From UBA1858 sp963976865 (lineage in GTDB: Bacteria; Pseudomonadota; Gammaproteobacteria; UBA4575), in the NCBI GenBank assembly GCA_963976865.1, contig CAXBLY010000002.1, forward strand, positions 1 through 64,000: 64,000 nucleotides of DNA. Direction: 5' to 3'. Of the stretch, positions 1-8,906 are shown piece after piece. The notes beneath the pieces are model-generated. The model was not told where the DNA came from, did not search any database, and worked only from the letters and a program-made list of their open reading frames with translations. Position 1 is the first letter of the stretch, and each line of letters starts with the position of its first letter. The translations under genes and the position numbers were made by a program.

Positions 1-116
1 TGATGAACCCTGCGATGGGGATGATGAATCCCGCTATGGGAATGATGAACCCTGCGATGGGAATGATGAATCCCGCCATGGGAATGATGAACCCAATGAT
101 GGGGATGATGAACCCA
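1..116 (+). repeat. 21-bp in-frame tandem repeat
   Basis: Five near-identical 21-bp units (ATGATGAAYCCYGCNATGGGR) run head to tail from the window edge, followed by a partial sixth. They encode MMNPAMG heptads. The differences are mainly silent third-position changes; the fifth unit has Met in place of Ala. Length change by slippage would keep the frame. Confidence 0.9.
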
Positions 117-230
117 AAACAATATGAACAATGGTTCAAACAACAGTCAGAGATGATGAAAAATTTTTCTAAGGATGCTCAGGCATCATCGCAAGATCAT
201 AGTAGTGATTGGTGGAATTTTTGGAAATAA
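1..230 (+). CDS. Methionine-rich MNP-repeat protein, 3' part only
   Basis: The reading frame is open to the left edge of the window, so only the C-terminal 76 or so residues are visible and the start is missing. It opens with five or six heptapeptides of the form MMNPAMG, then a MMNPKQYEQWF stretch, a polar segment (KDAQASSQDHSS) and an aromatic end, DWWNFWK, before TAA at 228-230. The MNP-x-x-Y-x-x-W element also occurs several times in the complete exported protein at 51893-52498, so the two look like members of one family. I do not recognise the family and know of no function. Met-rich exported proteins can bind copper or take up oxidants, but that is only analogy. Whether this protein has a signal peptide cannot be seen. 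Confidence 0.7.
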   Translation, partial: MNPAMGMMNPAMGMMNPAMGMMNPAMGMMNPMMGMMNPKQYEQWFKQQSEMMKNFSKDAQASSQDHSSDWWNFWK

Positions 231-357
231 TCACTTAAGAACGTAGATAAAATCTGTATTTTTAGCTTTAAACTTCATCACTTACCTTGAACTGCGATAT
301 TTATGTTGCATTAAAATCAGCTCGAATTTCAGGTTTCTTGGTACTGTTCAGCGACGC

Positions 358-408
358 CAGGCGCTAATAGAGAGTCTCTCTTTTAGCGCCTGAACAGGAC
401 CGCCCTGT
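358..408. terminator. Strong stem-loop pair between convergent genes
   Basis: CAGGCGCTAA at 358-367 pairs perfectly with TTAGCGCCTG at 383-392, and the space between (AGAGAG.CTCTCT) pairs further inward. A second small hairpin ACAGG/CCTGT lies at 394-408. No run of T follows, so it may be a factor-assisted terminator or a REP-like element rather than a classic intrinsic terminator. It sits between the MNP gene and the convergent oxidoreductase gene. Confidence 0.5.
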
Positions 409-524
409 CGAACTATCTGTGATAAGTAACGATGATCACGATTAATCCTGACTACAATCGCTTGCAGTAAGATAGCGATTTGCTTATGTAGCGTACTTGC
501 ATAAACACATCAGTGTGCTGATTT

Positions 525-1550
525 TTAAAAACCTTCCAGTACAATTTTCCCAATTGTTTTATGACTTTCTATCGAGGCATGCGCCTGCTTTAAATTTTCT
601 GCATTAATGCTGCCCTGTGTCGATTTCAATGTTGTCTTAAGCGTGCCTGCATCAATCAATTCAGCAACTTTGTTTAACATGACATGCTGCTGCTGCATGT
701 CATCCGTCTGAAACATGGACCGGGTAAACATAAACTCCCAATGCAGAGAAATACTTTTAATTTTAAGTTTCATAATATCCAGAGGACTTGACGGATCATC
801 AATCAAGGCTATTTTTCCTTGCGGTGAAACACTTTCTACCAGTTCATCAAAATGTTGGTCGGTGTGTGTCAAACTAATCGCATGCGTAACTTGATTGATG
901 CCTATTCTTTTTAACTCAGCAGACAATGGTTTACGGTGATCAATAACGTGATCTGCGCCGCATTGCATAACCCAATCCTTCGATTCCGGGCGTGAGGCCG
1001 TCCCTATCACAGTGGCGTTCGTTAAATTCGCTGCAAGCTGGGTAAGTATTGAGCCAACACCACCTGAGGCCCCAACAATTAATAAACTCAGGTCATTTTT
1101 CTGGCCTGAATTGGCAGATTGCGAAAAACCCAAGCGGTCAAATAGCAGTTCCCAGGCAGTAATTGTTGTCAGCGGCAATGCAGCAGCTTGTGCATCACTA
1201 ATCGATTTGGGAGCATGTCCTGCAATACGTTCGTCAACTAACTGATATTCTGCATTACACCCGGAACGGGTCAAATCTCCCGCATACCAGACACGATCAC
1301 CCTTCTTGAACAATTCCACGTCTTCGCCAGCTTCAACTACCTCGCCCACAGCATCCCAACCGATAACCTTATACTCACCCTGCTCAGGATTCGCAGAAGC
1401 ACGGATTTTGGTATCGACCGGATTAACTGAGACAGCGCTGACTTTCACAAGCAAATCCCTGCCTGTCGCTGTTGGCATAGGGAGTTCTATATCTACTAGT
1501 GAGTCTGAATGCTCAATGGGATTTGCTTTCTTGTAACCTACTGCTTTCAT
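525..1550 (-). CDS. Zinc-type alcohol dehydrogenase-like (quinone oxidoreductase family) protein
   Basis: This 341-residue protein has the medium-chain dehydrogenase layout: a GroES-like N-terminal half (VNPVDTKIR near 43-50, KKGDRVWYAG near 82-91) and a Rossmann half with the nucleotide-binding motif GASGGVG at 160-166. The cysteine and histidine ligands of classic zinc alcohol dehydrogenases are not evident, so it most resembles the NADPH-dependent quinone or enone reductase branch. The start ATG at 1550 has a GGAG about 8 bases upstream. It is divergent from the LysR gene at 1650 with about 100 bp between, a common regulator-target arrangement. The substrate is unknown. Confidence 0.85.
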   Translation of the reverse strand: MKAVGYKKANPIEHSDSLVDIELPMPTATGRDLLVKVSAVSVNPVDTKIRASANPEQGEYKVIGWDAVGEVVEAGEDVELFKKGDRVWYAGDLTRSGCNAEYQLVDERIAGHAPKSISDAQAAALPLTTITAWELLFDRLGFSQSANSGQKNDLSLLIVGASGGVGSILTQLAANLTNATVIGTASRPESKDWVMQCGADHVIDHRKPLSAELKRIGINQVTHAISLTHTDQHFDELVESVSPQGKIALIDDPSSPLDIMKLKIKSISLHWEFMFTRSMFQTDDMQQQHVMLNKVAELIDAGTLKTTLKSTQGSINAENLKQAHASIESHKTIGKIVLEGF

Positions 1551-1649
1551 AATGTGTCTCCAGATATTAAAAAGTTAAGACATTATGGTCTTTTTATTTT
1601 ATAGTATAAACATGGTAATTATTTAATCTTAATCAAAATATATTTGACA

Positions 1650-2549
1650 ATGAGAATAGACGACCTCACCTTATTTACTCGCATAGCAGACACGGGAAGT
1701 ATCACCGAATCTGCCCAACAGCTTGACATCACCACAGCGGCGGCAAGTGCCGCACTTAAACGTCTGGAGAGTCAACTGGACGCACAGCTTTTTGTCCGTA
1801 CAACCAGGCAATTGCGTATCACTTCTGAAGGCGAGCGCTTCCTACAATACTGTAGAAAGGCACTGGATGCAGTGGATGACGGTATCCTGGCCATTAATTC
1901 ATTCAAAGGGAAAATTGGCGGTACCGTGCGAATGTCAATATCTTCAGATTTGGGACGCAACGTAGTCATACCCTGGCTAGATGAGTTGCTTGATAGACAC
2001 CCTGAATTATCACTAAACGTGAACATACAGGATAGTCTTTCAGATTTTTATCTGGACAGAGTAGATGTCGCCTTGCGTTACGGAGAACCCCAGGATTCAT
2101 CCATGGTCGCTTTTGAAATTGCCAAGGCAGAAACCCTGGTTTGCGCATCACCCACATATATTAAAAAGCACGGATCACCTTCTACACCAAACGACTTAAT
2201 AAATCACAACTGCCTGTTTTACCAACTCAATGAAAAGGTACATGACACATGGATATTTCATAAAGAGAACAAGAAGATTAAAGTTCATGTTTCAGGCAAT
2301 CGAATCTGCAATGACGGTGAGTTGGTAAAACGCTGGGTCACTTCAGGAAAAGGTATTGCAGTAAAATCAAAAATTGATATGGCAGAGGATATTAAAGCTG
2401 GGAGAGTCGTGGAAATACTTACTGACTACCAAACACCTTTGCTTGGCCTGTGGCTAGTATGCCCGACCCGAAAACAGGTGACCCCTGCTGTGATAAAAAT
2501 AAGAGATTTATTACGCACTAAATGCTCAGCATTAGTTGAAGGAATATAA
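1650..2549 (+). CDS. LysR-family transcriptional regulator
   Basis: An N-terminal winged helix-turn-helix (residues about 2-60: LTLFTRIADTGSITESAQQL and the following recognition helix AAASAALKRLESQLDAQLF) is followed by a periplasmic-binding-protein-like sensing domain. I chose the ATG at 1650, which gives MRIDDLTLF, the usual LysR start; an in-frame TTG at 1644 is the alternative. At about 299 residues it has the family's normal length. It is transcribed away from the oxidoreductase at 525-1550, which it probably controls through the shared 99-bp gap. This is inferred from position only. The ligand is unknown. Confidence 0.88.
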   Translation: MRIDDLTLFTRIADTGSITESAQQLDITTAAASAALKRLESQLDAQLFVRTTRQLRITSEGERFLQYCRKALDAVDDGILAINSFKGKIGGTVRMSISSDLGRNVVIPWLDELLDRHPELSLNVNIQDSLSDFYLDRVDVALRYGEPQDSSMVAFEIAKAETLVCASPTYIKKHGSPSTPNDLINHNCLFYQLNEKVHDTWIFHKENKKIKVHVSGNRICNDGELVKRWVTSGKGIAVKSKIDMAEDIKAGRVVEILTDYQTPLLGLWLVCPTRKQVTPAVIKIRDLLRTKCSALVEGI

Positions 2550-2665
2550 ATCCTTACCCAAAATTACTCGCTGATAATCATAGCTAATTACCTTTGATTA
2601 AGGCATTTTATAAAACATCACACGTTTTACTGATACACTTATCGTCTTCATAAGCAGAAAGCGAT

Positions 2666-3607
2666 ATGGCCAAATACCGATCCAGTTTGCCACAATTATC
2701 TGGCGCGCCCTTTCTTACTGACGGCGGCATAGAAACGAATTTATTATTCAACGAAAAACTGGACCTGCCATATTTCGCAGCATTTCATTTACTTAATGAT
2801 CCAAAAGCACAACAGGCACTTCAACGATGGTTTCACACACATTGCTTGATCGCATCTACGTATAAAGTTGGCTTTATTCTGGAAACACTTACCTGGCGCG
2901 CCAGTCCGGATTGGACAAAGAAATTGGGTTATTCAGAGAATGAGCTGATCGAAGTATTACAAAAATCAGTTGAAATGTTTTCTACCTATAGAGATGAATA
3001 TGAAAACAAAGACACTAAAATTGTTATTAGTGGTTGTGTCGGGCCACGCGGTGATGGCTACATTCCAGGTAACAAAATGTCGGAAACAGAAGCAGAAGAT
3101 TATCATTCTCTGCAGATAGAGACACTAAGTAAAACAGATGCTGACATGATTTCTGCGTTAACACTAAATTACACTGAAGAAGCAATAGGAATCGCTAGAG
3201 CAGCAAAAACTTTTGATATACCCGCAGTAATTTCATTTACTCTGGAAACTGACGGAAGATTACCCAGCGGCCTGACTTTAAAAGAAGCAATTGATCAAGT
3301 AGAAAATAAAACTGATCAATTCCCAGTTTATTACATGATTAACTGTGCTCACCCCACCCATTTCGATAAAACAGTTTCAACAGGTGAGACATGGCTAGAA
3401 AAGATACACAGTCTTCGAGCCAACGCTTCGATGTGTAGTCATGCTGAGCTTGACGAAGCCGAAGAACTGGATGCAGGCAACCCTACTGAGTTAGGCACTC
3501 AATATAAAGATCTCCTGAAGAAGCTGCCAAACCTGAATGTACTTGGTGGGTGCTGTGGAACAGACCATCGGCATATAGAACAAATTGCAAAAGCGTGTTA
3601 TTCATAA
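2666..3607 (+). CDS. Homocysteine S-methyltransferase family protein
   Basis: The 313-residue protein carries the zinc-binding cysteines of the homocysteine/betaine methyltransferase barrel: Cys227 in INCAHP and the pair Cys296-Cys297 in GGCCGTDH. The N-terminal TDGGIETNLLF (near 18-28) also fits the family. Members transfer a methyl group from S-methylmethionine, betaine or a related donor to homocysteine or a related thiol. It is a single domain without the cobalamin modules of MetH. It stands alone between the LysR gene and a small minus-strand gene, so the donor cannot be told from context. Confidence 0.85.
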   Translation: MAKYRSSLPQLSGAPFLTDGGIETNLLFNEKLDLPYFAAFHLLNDPKAQQALQRWFHTHCLIASTYKVGFILETLTWRASPDWTKKLGYSENELIEVLQKSVEMFSTYRDEYENKDTKIVISGCVGPRGDGYIPGNKMSETEAEDYHSLQIETLSKTDADMISALTLNYTEEAIGIARAAKTFDIPAVISFTLETDGRLPSGLTLKEAIDQVENKTDQFPVYYMINCAHPTHFDKTVSTGETWLEKIHSLRANASMCSHAELDEAEELDAGNPTELGTQYKDLLKKLPNLNVLGGCCGTDHRHIEQIAKACYS

Positions 3608-3671
3608 ATGCAGTTGAATATAATACTGGTAAGCTCGCGTAAATAATTTACAACACAGGCACCAGGAATAA

Positions 3672-3833
3672 TCAAGGAACTTTCTTTGGAGCTTTTTTCT
3701 TTATTAACAGATTTTCGTCATGCTGCATTTCCATTCCCTCACCAATTGCCACAATTCCTTCAGCTATCATTTTCATAACTTTGAAGACACCCGTTTGCTG
3801 GTAAGAATTTATTCTTGGATTTAAAGAACTCAT
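3672..3833 (-). CDS. Small hypothetical protein (53 aa)
   Basis: I do not recognise this gene. The ATG at 3833 has AGGAG about 7 bases upstream, which decides the start against a longer 71-residue frame. The product has a short amphipathic or hydrophobic middle (GVFKVMKMIAEGIVAIGEGM) and a lysine-rich end (KKKAPKKVP). No cysteine pairs or clear domain are visible. It is isolated: about 65 bp after the methyltransferase stop, in convergent orientation. The good ribosome-binding site is the main reason to call it real. Confidence 0.5.
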   Translation of the reverse strand: MSSLNPRINSYQQTGVFKVMKMIAEGIVAIGEGMEMQHDENLLIKKKAPKKVP

Positions 3834-4149
3834 TTCATCTCTCCTGCTCTTACATACAACTGATTCATCAAACATTAGGGATAACAAAAGTCAACCCGGA
3901 TCTGAGTAATCAACAAGCTAGAGGAAAATAAAAGGTATTTTTGTGGATCATTTTGAATAAATCTTTAATATTATATTTACGTGAGCCCATATTCAGACGA
4001 ACATCACGATTTTAATCGACGAGTATTACAATTCGCTAATATTCAAACTTCGTACTGGTTGCAGGTAAAAACAACATAATACGACTGTAAACTATATTCA
4101 TAATTGATATACAAGATATAGAAATGACAGTGGGTAACAACAAGTTATA

Positions 4150-4587
4150 TTATTTTGATACGATTTCATTTCTCATAGGAGCAAGCTCATACAACAACTT
4201 ATTTTGAGCTGAAACAGGTATATTTAGTTCTTCCATCACGATATACAGATCTTCTACTAATGCATTGAAATGAGCATCGCTAATTTCCTGGCCTGCATGT
4301 GTTCTAAGCATATTATCTCCAGTATAAGTGCATGGTCCACCACTTAACTCGCACCACTGTTCTATGAGTTTATTTCGGAATCTAAGTACATCTGTATCTT
4401 TAAAAAAGTGATTGATTTTTGGATTGTCAGCAATTTTATATAAAAACGATTCAACAAGTGTTGTTAAACCTTCACTCCCACCTAATTGATTATATAAAGT
4501 ATCATCTTTAGTTGTTTGCTTAACACAACCATAGAAACATGTTAACGAGAACAAGATAAAAAGCACAATAAGAAAATTTTTATTCAT
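4150..4587 (-). CDS. Group I truncated hemoglobin, lipoprotein-like
   Basis: After a hydrophobic leader ending in FYGC (Cys21, an imperfect lipobox) comes a 2/2 globin: LYNQLGGSEGL near the start, FFKDTD, and the proximal histidine His97 in RTHAGQEIS followed by HFNALVEDL. Such globins bind O2 or NO; the leader suggests this one is exported and anchored to a membrane. It is the last gene of a four-gene minus-strand operon (cupredoxin-like, GGDEF/EAL, DUF3034, globin). I chose ATG at 4587; a TTG at 4593 would overlap the previous gene's stop. A second exported globin of this group lies at 44757. Confidence 0.85.
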   Translation of the reverse strand: MNKNFLIVLFILFSLTCFYGCVKQTTKDDTLYNQLGGSEGLTTLVESFLYKIADNPKINHFFKDTDVLRFRNKLIEQWCELSGGPCTYTGDNMLRTHAGQEISDAHFNALVEDLYIVMEELNIPVSAQNKLLYELAPMRNEIVSK

Positions 4588-4589
4588 AC

Positions 4590-5474
4590 TCAAAAACTCA
4601 ATTCAAGAGATGCATACCAGCCTGTTTGACCTTTTAGTGTAGCTACTGAACCCAAGTCTGTATAAGCAGCAACTAAAGCAAGATGCTTGTTTGGTATATA
4701 TGCTATAAAGTAATCCTTCCAATCATCTTCACGCGCAAATTCAAGATTGTTAGGTTTTTGTCTGTAGTCGAACCCGAATAAAATATTACGGTTTAAAAAT
4801 ATAGCAATCGAATTTTCAAACACAATATCATAAGAAGAGTCACCCTCACTGGAAAATCCAAGTAAACCCAACTCATTGGCACGAGTTGCCCTAATACCAA
4901 TATTTGTTAATAAATTATAATCAAAAATACCAGCCAACCATAATTTAGTAGCAGATAAATAAAAATCAGTTCCAGAGCGTTTTTTAGCTCCCACTAATTC
5001 AGGAATTTCAAACTTCCGGTTATGTTTATATTGAACCCCAAGAGAGACTTGTGGATAGTGAGTATATATAACATCACCAAACAGTCTTATTTTGAGCCCA
5101 ATAATATCTTGTTCAAGATCAGCACCAGGAATGCCGATTAGATCTTCCAATGTATTTAATTCAAGTTTTTGACGCGCAATAGAGAACTCAATACGGTTAT
5201 CATAACTTATTGAAAGAGAGCTTACATGCAAATCATAATCATCAGTTTCAACATATGTATGTGATGTAGACCCTCCTAATTCTTTGCTGGAACTATAGCC
5301 AGATATAACTGCCCACGGAACAATTCCACTACCAGCCGCTCCTTCTATTTGTGTTACACCACCCGTTGATAGTAATCTGCTATCAGCATGGCATATAGAG
5401 TGTAATAAAAATATTAGAAATAACGCACTTATACCTGGATATTTTAAACAATATTTGTGTCTGCAAGTTGTCAT
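4590..5474 (-). CDS. DUF3034-type outer-membrane-like protein
   Basis: The 294-residue product begins with a signal peptide (hydrophobic GISALFLIFLLHSI, cut near CHA-DS). Its mature start, STGGVTQIEGAAGSGIVPWA, and the alternating short amphipathic strands ending in an aromatic C-terminus (ASLELSF) match what I remember of the DUF3034 family, which looks like a beta-barrel. It lies 11 bp after the GGDEF/EAL gene and just before the globin gene. Its function is unknown. The conserved company of cupredoxin-like and globin genes suggests a role in redox or gas sensing at the cell envelope. Confidence 0.75.
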   Translation of the reverse strand: MTTCRHKYCLKYPGISALFLIFLLHSICHADSRLLSTGGVTQIEGAAGSGIVPWAVISGYSSSKELGGSTSHTYVETDDYDLHVSSLSISYDNRIEFSIARQKLELNTLEDLIGIPGADLEQDIIGLKIRLFGDVIYTHYPQVSLGVQYKHNRKFEIPELVGAKKRSGTDFYLSATKLWLAGIFDYNLLTNIGIRATRANELGLLGFSSEGDSSYDIVFENSIAIFLNRNILFGFDYRQKPNNLEFAREDDWKDYFIAYIPNKHLALVAAYTDLGSVATLKGQTGWYASLELSF

Positions 5475-5485
5475 ATTTTTTCAAA

Positions 5486-7855
5486 TCAGATCGATGCGAC
5501 TGATAGTTTATTTGTACAAATAGAATGATTTGAGTGAAGCTCAAATTGTGATAACCATTCAATAAAATCAACTGCAGAAAGTGGTTTCGTAATATAATAG
5601 CCTTGTACATAATCACAATCGAGTTGAGTCAGCAATGCAATGTCCGACTGTGACTCGATGCCTTCAGCGACAATTTTTAATCCCATATTATGTCCCATCT
5701 CAATGGTTGAACGAATTATTGTTTCTCCGTCAGTATTATTAGTAATGCCAGTAACTAAAGATTTGTCAATTTTTAATTCGTGGGCCGAAAGACGCTTGAG
5801 TTGAGCTAAAGATGAGTAACCAGTACCAAAGTCGTCAATTGCAATATGAATACCAAGTTTATGAAACTGATCAAGCGTCTGTGAAGCGCGAGAAATATCC
5901 TCCATGATCGAGCTTTCTGTGATCTCGATTGTCAATAGCTTTGCAGATATATTAAATTTACTTAAGACAGCATTTGTAAATTCCGCCATATTATCTGCAA
6001 CAAGGTCGGATGCCGATAAATTAACTGCAATATTTAAATGTATATTGTTATTTTTCCAGATACCAATTTGCTTAATGGCATTCTTGATTACCCATTGTGA
6101 AAGTAAATGAATATTTCCTGACTGTTCTAACAGTGGAATAAATTCATCAGGAGGCATAAATCCAAATTTAGGGTGCACCCAGCGTACTAACGCCTCAGCG
6201 TGAGTGACCTGATTATCCTTAAGTGATAGTTTTGGTTGATAATACAATTCTAATTCATTGTTATTAATTGCGTTAGGTAAATCCGAGATAATTGATAGAT
6301 GACGTGTATAGCTTTCATCACGGCCAGTTTCATAAACGCGTACGTATTCTGTTGATATCGATTTAGCATCGTACATGGCAATTTCAGCACGTCTTATTAA
6401 AGTTTCAGGTTGGTCACCATGATCAGGAAATGTAGAAATACCTATACTCGCTTTTACAGATAAGCTAATTTCGTCTATGTGCAAATTATTAGAGATGGTT
6501 GTGAATATTTGTTTTGCAAAGACATTTGCTTGAGCAAGATCAGTATCATCTAAAATAAATAAAAACTCATCTCCACCCGGTCTCACTATGACATCTGAAT
6601 TTCGCAACCTACTCTTAAGTCTTTTAGAAATCTCCTTGAGAACCAGGTCGCCAAAATAATGTCCCATGGAATCATTAATGTCTTTAAAACGATCAAGGTC
6701 CATTAACAATATCGTAACGTTCCTATTATTTCTTTTAGCTCCAGCAATAATTTTTTTAAGGAACTCATCAGCAAATACTCGATTTGGCAGCCCTGTCAAT
6801 GCATCATAATGTGATTGATATATTATTCTTTTTTCACGATCTGCTATGCCACGCTGCATAGTATTAAATGTTTTCTCAAGCTGGCCCAATTCATCAGTAT
6901 TATTAACTTCTATCTGGACATCATAATCGCCTTGCTCAATTCTTGCAGCAGCTTTTGATAATGCAATAATTGGATTAGAAATAGTTTTTGATAAATGTAT
7001 AGCTACAATTACAGTTATAATTAATATAAAACTGGCCAATATCAACATTTTTAAACTTGCACTTTGATACGAGGCCAGTGCTAATGTGAAAGATTTAGTA
7101 AGCACTGCGGATATAGTTCCACTTTCCGAAAGCAATGGCTTGGTAAGCACAAGCAACTGTTCATTATTTACATCTAAAATACTGATTTTATTATTGGCAT
7201 CCAAATTGATATATGAAGTATCAATTTTATGATTTGAAGTCGACACCAAATACTCTTGGCCTTGTGTACCAGTACCCATGATCGACACATCAAGATTAGT
7301 TAAGTTTTTTAAATTTGATGCAAATAAAGAATCCAGCTTAAAGCCAATAAATACCCAGGCAATTTCTGTTGGCGCATAAACAGGTAACATAACACTTTGA
7401 TAGGCGATATCACCTATCATGAGCATAGAGTTAGAATAACCACTACTTGAGGTATTATTTAACAATGAACCATAAGGAAATCTTTCTTCTGGCTTAAGGC
7501 CTTCTTCAGTACTGGCAATAATAGAACCATCAAGTGAAACCAGAACCAGTACATCTGCCTGAATGCGGTCACCATGATTGACCAGCACCGATTTGATTGT
7601 TCCTACATCATGTGTCGCTACAGCTTCTTTGAATCCAAAATCACGCGTTAGCACATTCGCTGCATTAAATAATGTATCGCTACGGTACTCAATAAGCCTT
7701 TCAAATAATATTCCGCCCTTGTGCAAATCTTGTTTAATTTGTTCACTAATATTATTTTTAGACCATTGCCATAATGGTGTAAATATGAGCGCTTGACTTA
7801 TAAATACCAATAGCACAGATGTAGCAACTACCTTATGAGAAAAAGATATAGGCAT
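5486..7855 (-). CDS. Membrane sensor with HAMP, GGDEF and EAL domains
   Basis: This 789-residue protein has a first membrane helix at about 9-28, a periplasmic sensor region (about 32-265), a second helix at about 268-288, HAMP (about 288-340), GGDEF at 427-431 in a diguanylate cyclase domain, and an EAL domain with EAL at 554-556 and DDFGTGYSSL at 674-683. Both catalytic signatures are intact, so it may make or break cyclic di-GMP. The start lies one base after the stop of the cupredoxin-like gene, which suggests translational coupling and that the cupredoxin-like protein may feed its periplasmic sensor. The ligand is unknown. Confidence 0.92.
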   Translation of the reverse strand: MPISFSHKVVATSVLLVFISQALIFTPLWQWSKNNISEQIKQDLHKGGILFERLIEYRSDTLFNAANVLTRDFGFKEAVATHDVGTIKSVLVNHGDRIQADVLVLVSLDGSIIASTEEGLKPEERFPYGSLLNNTSSSGYSNSMLMIGDIAYQSVMLPVYAPTEIAWVFIGFKLDSLFASNLKNLTNLDVSIMGTGTQGQEYLVSTSNHKIDTSYINLDANNKISILDVNNEQLLVLTKPLLSESGTISAVLTKSFTLALASYQSASLKMLILASFILIITVIVAIHLSKTISNPIIALSKAAARIEQGDYDVQIEVNNTDELGQLEKTFNTMQRGIADREKRIIYQSHYDALTGLPNRVFADEFLKKIIAGAKRNNRNVTILLMDLDRFKDINDSMGHYFGDLVLKEISKRLKSRLRNSDVIVRPGGDEFLFILDDTDLAQANVFAKQIFTTISNNLHIDEISLSVKASIGISTFPDHGDQPETLIRRAEIAMYDAKSISTEYVRVYETGRDESYTRHLSIISDLPNAINNNELELYYQPKLSLKDNQVTHAEALVRWVHPKFGFMPPDEFIPLLEQSGNIHLLSQWVIKNAIKQIGIWKNNNIHLNIAVNLSASDLVADNMAEFTNAVLSKFNISAKLLTIEITESSIMEDISRASQTLDQFHKLGIHIAIDDFGTGYSSLAQLKRLSAHELKIDKSLVTGITNNTDGETIIRSTIEMGHNMGLKIVAEGIESQSDIALLTQLDCDYVQGYYITKPLSAVDFIEWLSQFELHSNHSICTNKLSVASI

Positions 7856-7856
7856 T

Positions 7857-8531
7857 CTATTTTATTGCCTTAAACTTTTTTTCTAATGGAGTCAAAATTC
7901 GAGTATTCATTGATTCACTATGTATCAGTATTTTTTTTTGGATTTTATATGGAGAATTACTGATATCTATTATTTCTTTATTATTTTTATTATCCTGACG
8001 AACTATTTTTGGATGCCATATATCGACTTCGTATTCACCATAAGGAAGTGAATTTATAATTGTTCTTCCTAGTGCATCAGTTTTGGAGAAATACGGGGTT
8101 TCGACAATATAAATGTAGCCGAGCATTTTATCGTGAATATTACAGCCTAGAGTAACTACACCTGGTTTTTCAAATTTTATAGAGTTATTTGGCTCACCAT
8201 GATAGAGGGGCAAGGTAAAAGGTTTTGGTTTGGAAAATGAATAAACTTGATGCCGTATATTGTCGCTGTTAGGAAAGTTGACATTTGTATCAACTCGCAC
8301 AGGCAATACATGTGGATTAAACTGCTTATCAACTTGATCCATTGTTGCGGTTTCAGCAATGATGTCACTACCCGAAATCACAACATTACTCTTTAGTGAC
8401 ACCACAACATCAGATAATGGAATATTATTTTGATCAAGAATCTCAATTGACACTTTTGCTCGATCGGCATAAGCAACACCGGAAAAACTATAAATCACAG
8501 TTACGATAATAAAATGAATATATTTCTTCAT
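7857..8531 (-). CDS. Cupredoxin-like periplasmic protein ('methylamine utilization protein' family)
   Basis: A signal peptide (residues 1-22, ending in AYA-D) precedes a 200-residue beta-rich domain. His94, Cys130, His133 and Met136 (in RHQV and GCNIHDKM) have the order of a type 1 copper site, and the C-terminal half (DALGRTIINSLPYGEYEVDIWHP) resembles a carboxypeptidase-regulatory-like fold. Such proteins are often labelled methylamine utilization proteins, but no methylamine dehydrogenase genes are nearby, so that label should not be read as a function. It is first in the operon with the c-di-GMP enzyme, DUF3034 protein and globin. Confidence 0.75.
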   Translation of the reverse strand: MKKYIHFIIVTVIYSFSGVAYADRAKVSIEILDQNNIPLSDVVVSLKSNVVISGSDIIAETATMDQVDKQFNPHVLPVRVDTNVNFPNSDNIRHQVYSFSKPKPFTLPLYHGEPNNSIKFEKPGVVTLGCNIHDKMLGYIYIVETPYFSKTDALGRTIINSLPYGEYEVDIWHPKIVRQDNKNNKEIIDISNSPYKIQKKILIHSESMNTRILTPLEKKFKAIK

Positions 8532-8906
8532 TATAAATTTATGCTATGTAATTTAGTCGTGATTGAATTCATTTTGACAGATGTAATAAATATTATTTTC
8601 AGCGGCAAGTATAATAGGTAAATTACATGGAATAAGGACTCAACCATATATAACAGATGAAAGGATTGTAATAGTAGATTGGGAGCGCCATTTGATATGA
8701 AAATTTAGATATAATTTAGATTGTTAATGAATTAATCGACTATTAGACGTTAAATTTATATATAAGATTCAGCATAAGTAAGATATAAAATTACGTCGTT
8801 GATTCGAATGTACATGCTTAATATAATGCAAATCTGTACATCTATATTTACAAATAAATACCAAACAATAAAAGTATATTAGATATTACATACGCACTTC
8901 TCCACA
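8532..8906. other. AT-rich gene-free stretch
   Basis: 375 bases, very AT-rich, between the head of the cupredoxin-like operon and the tail of the BLUF gene. It must hold the operon promoter, but I cannot pick a convincing -35/-10 pair among many TA-rich candidates. No clear Shine-Dalgarno precedes the cupredoxin ATG. No coding frame was convincing. Confidence 0.6.

Noticed and set aside
7857..8531. Methylamine catabolism role for the cupredoxin-like gene
   Set aside because: Only the family label suggests it; no mau structural genes are present.
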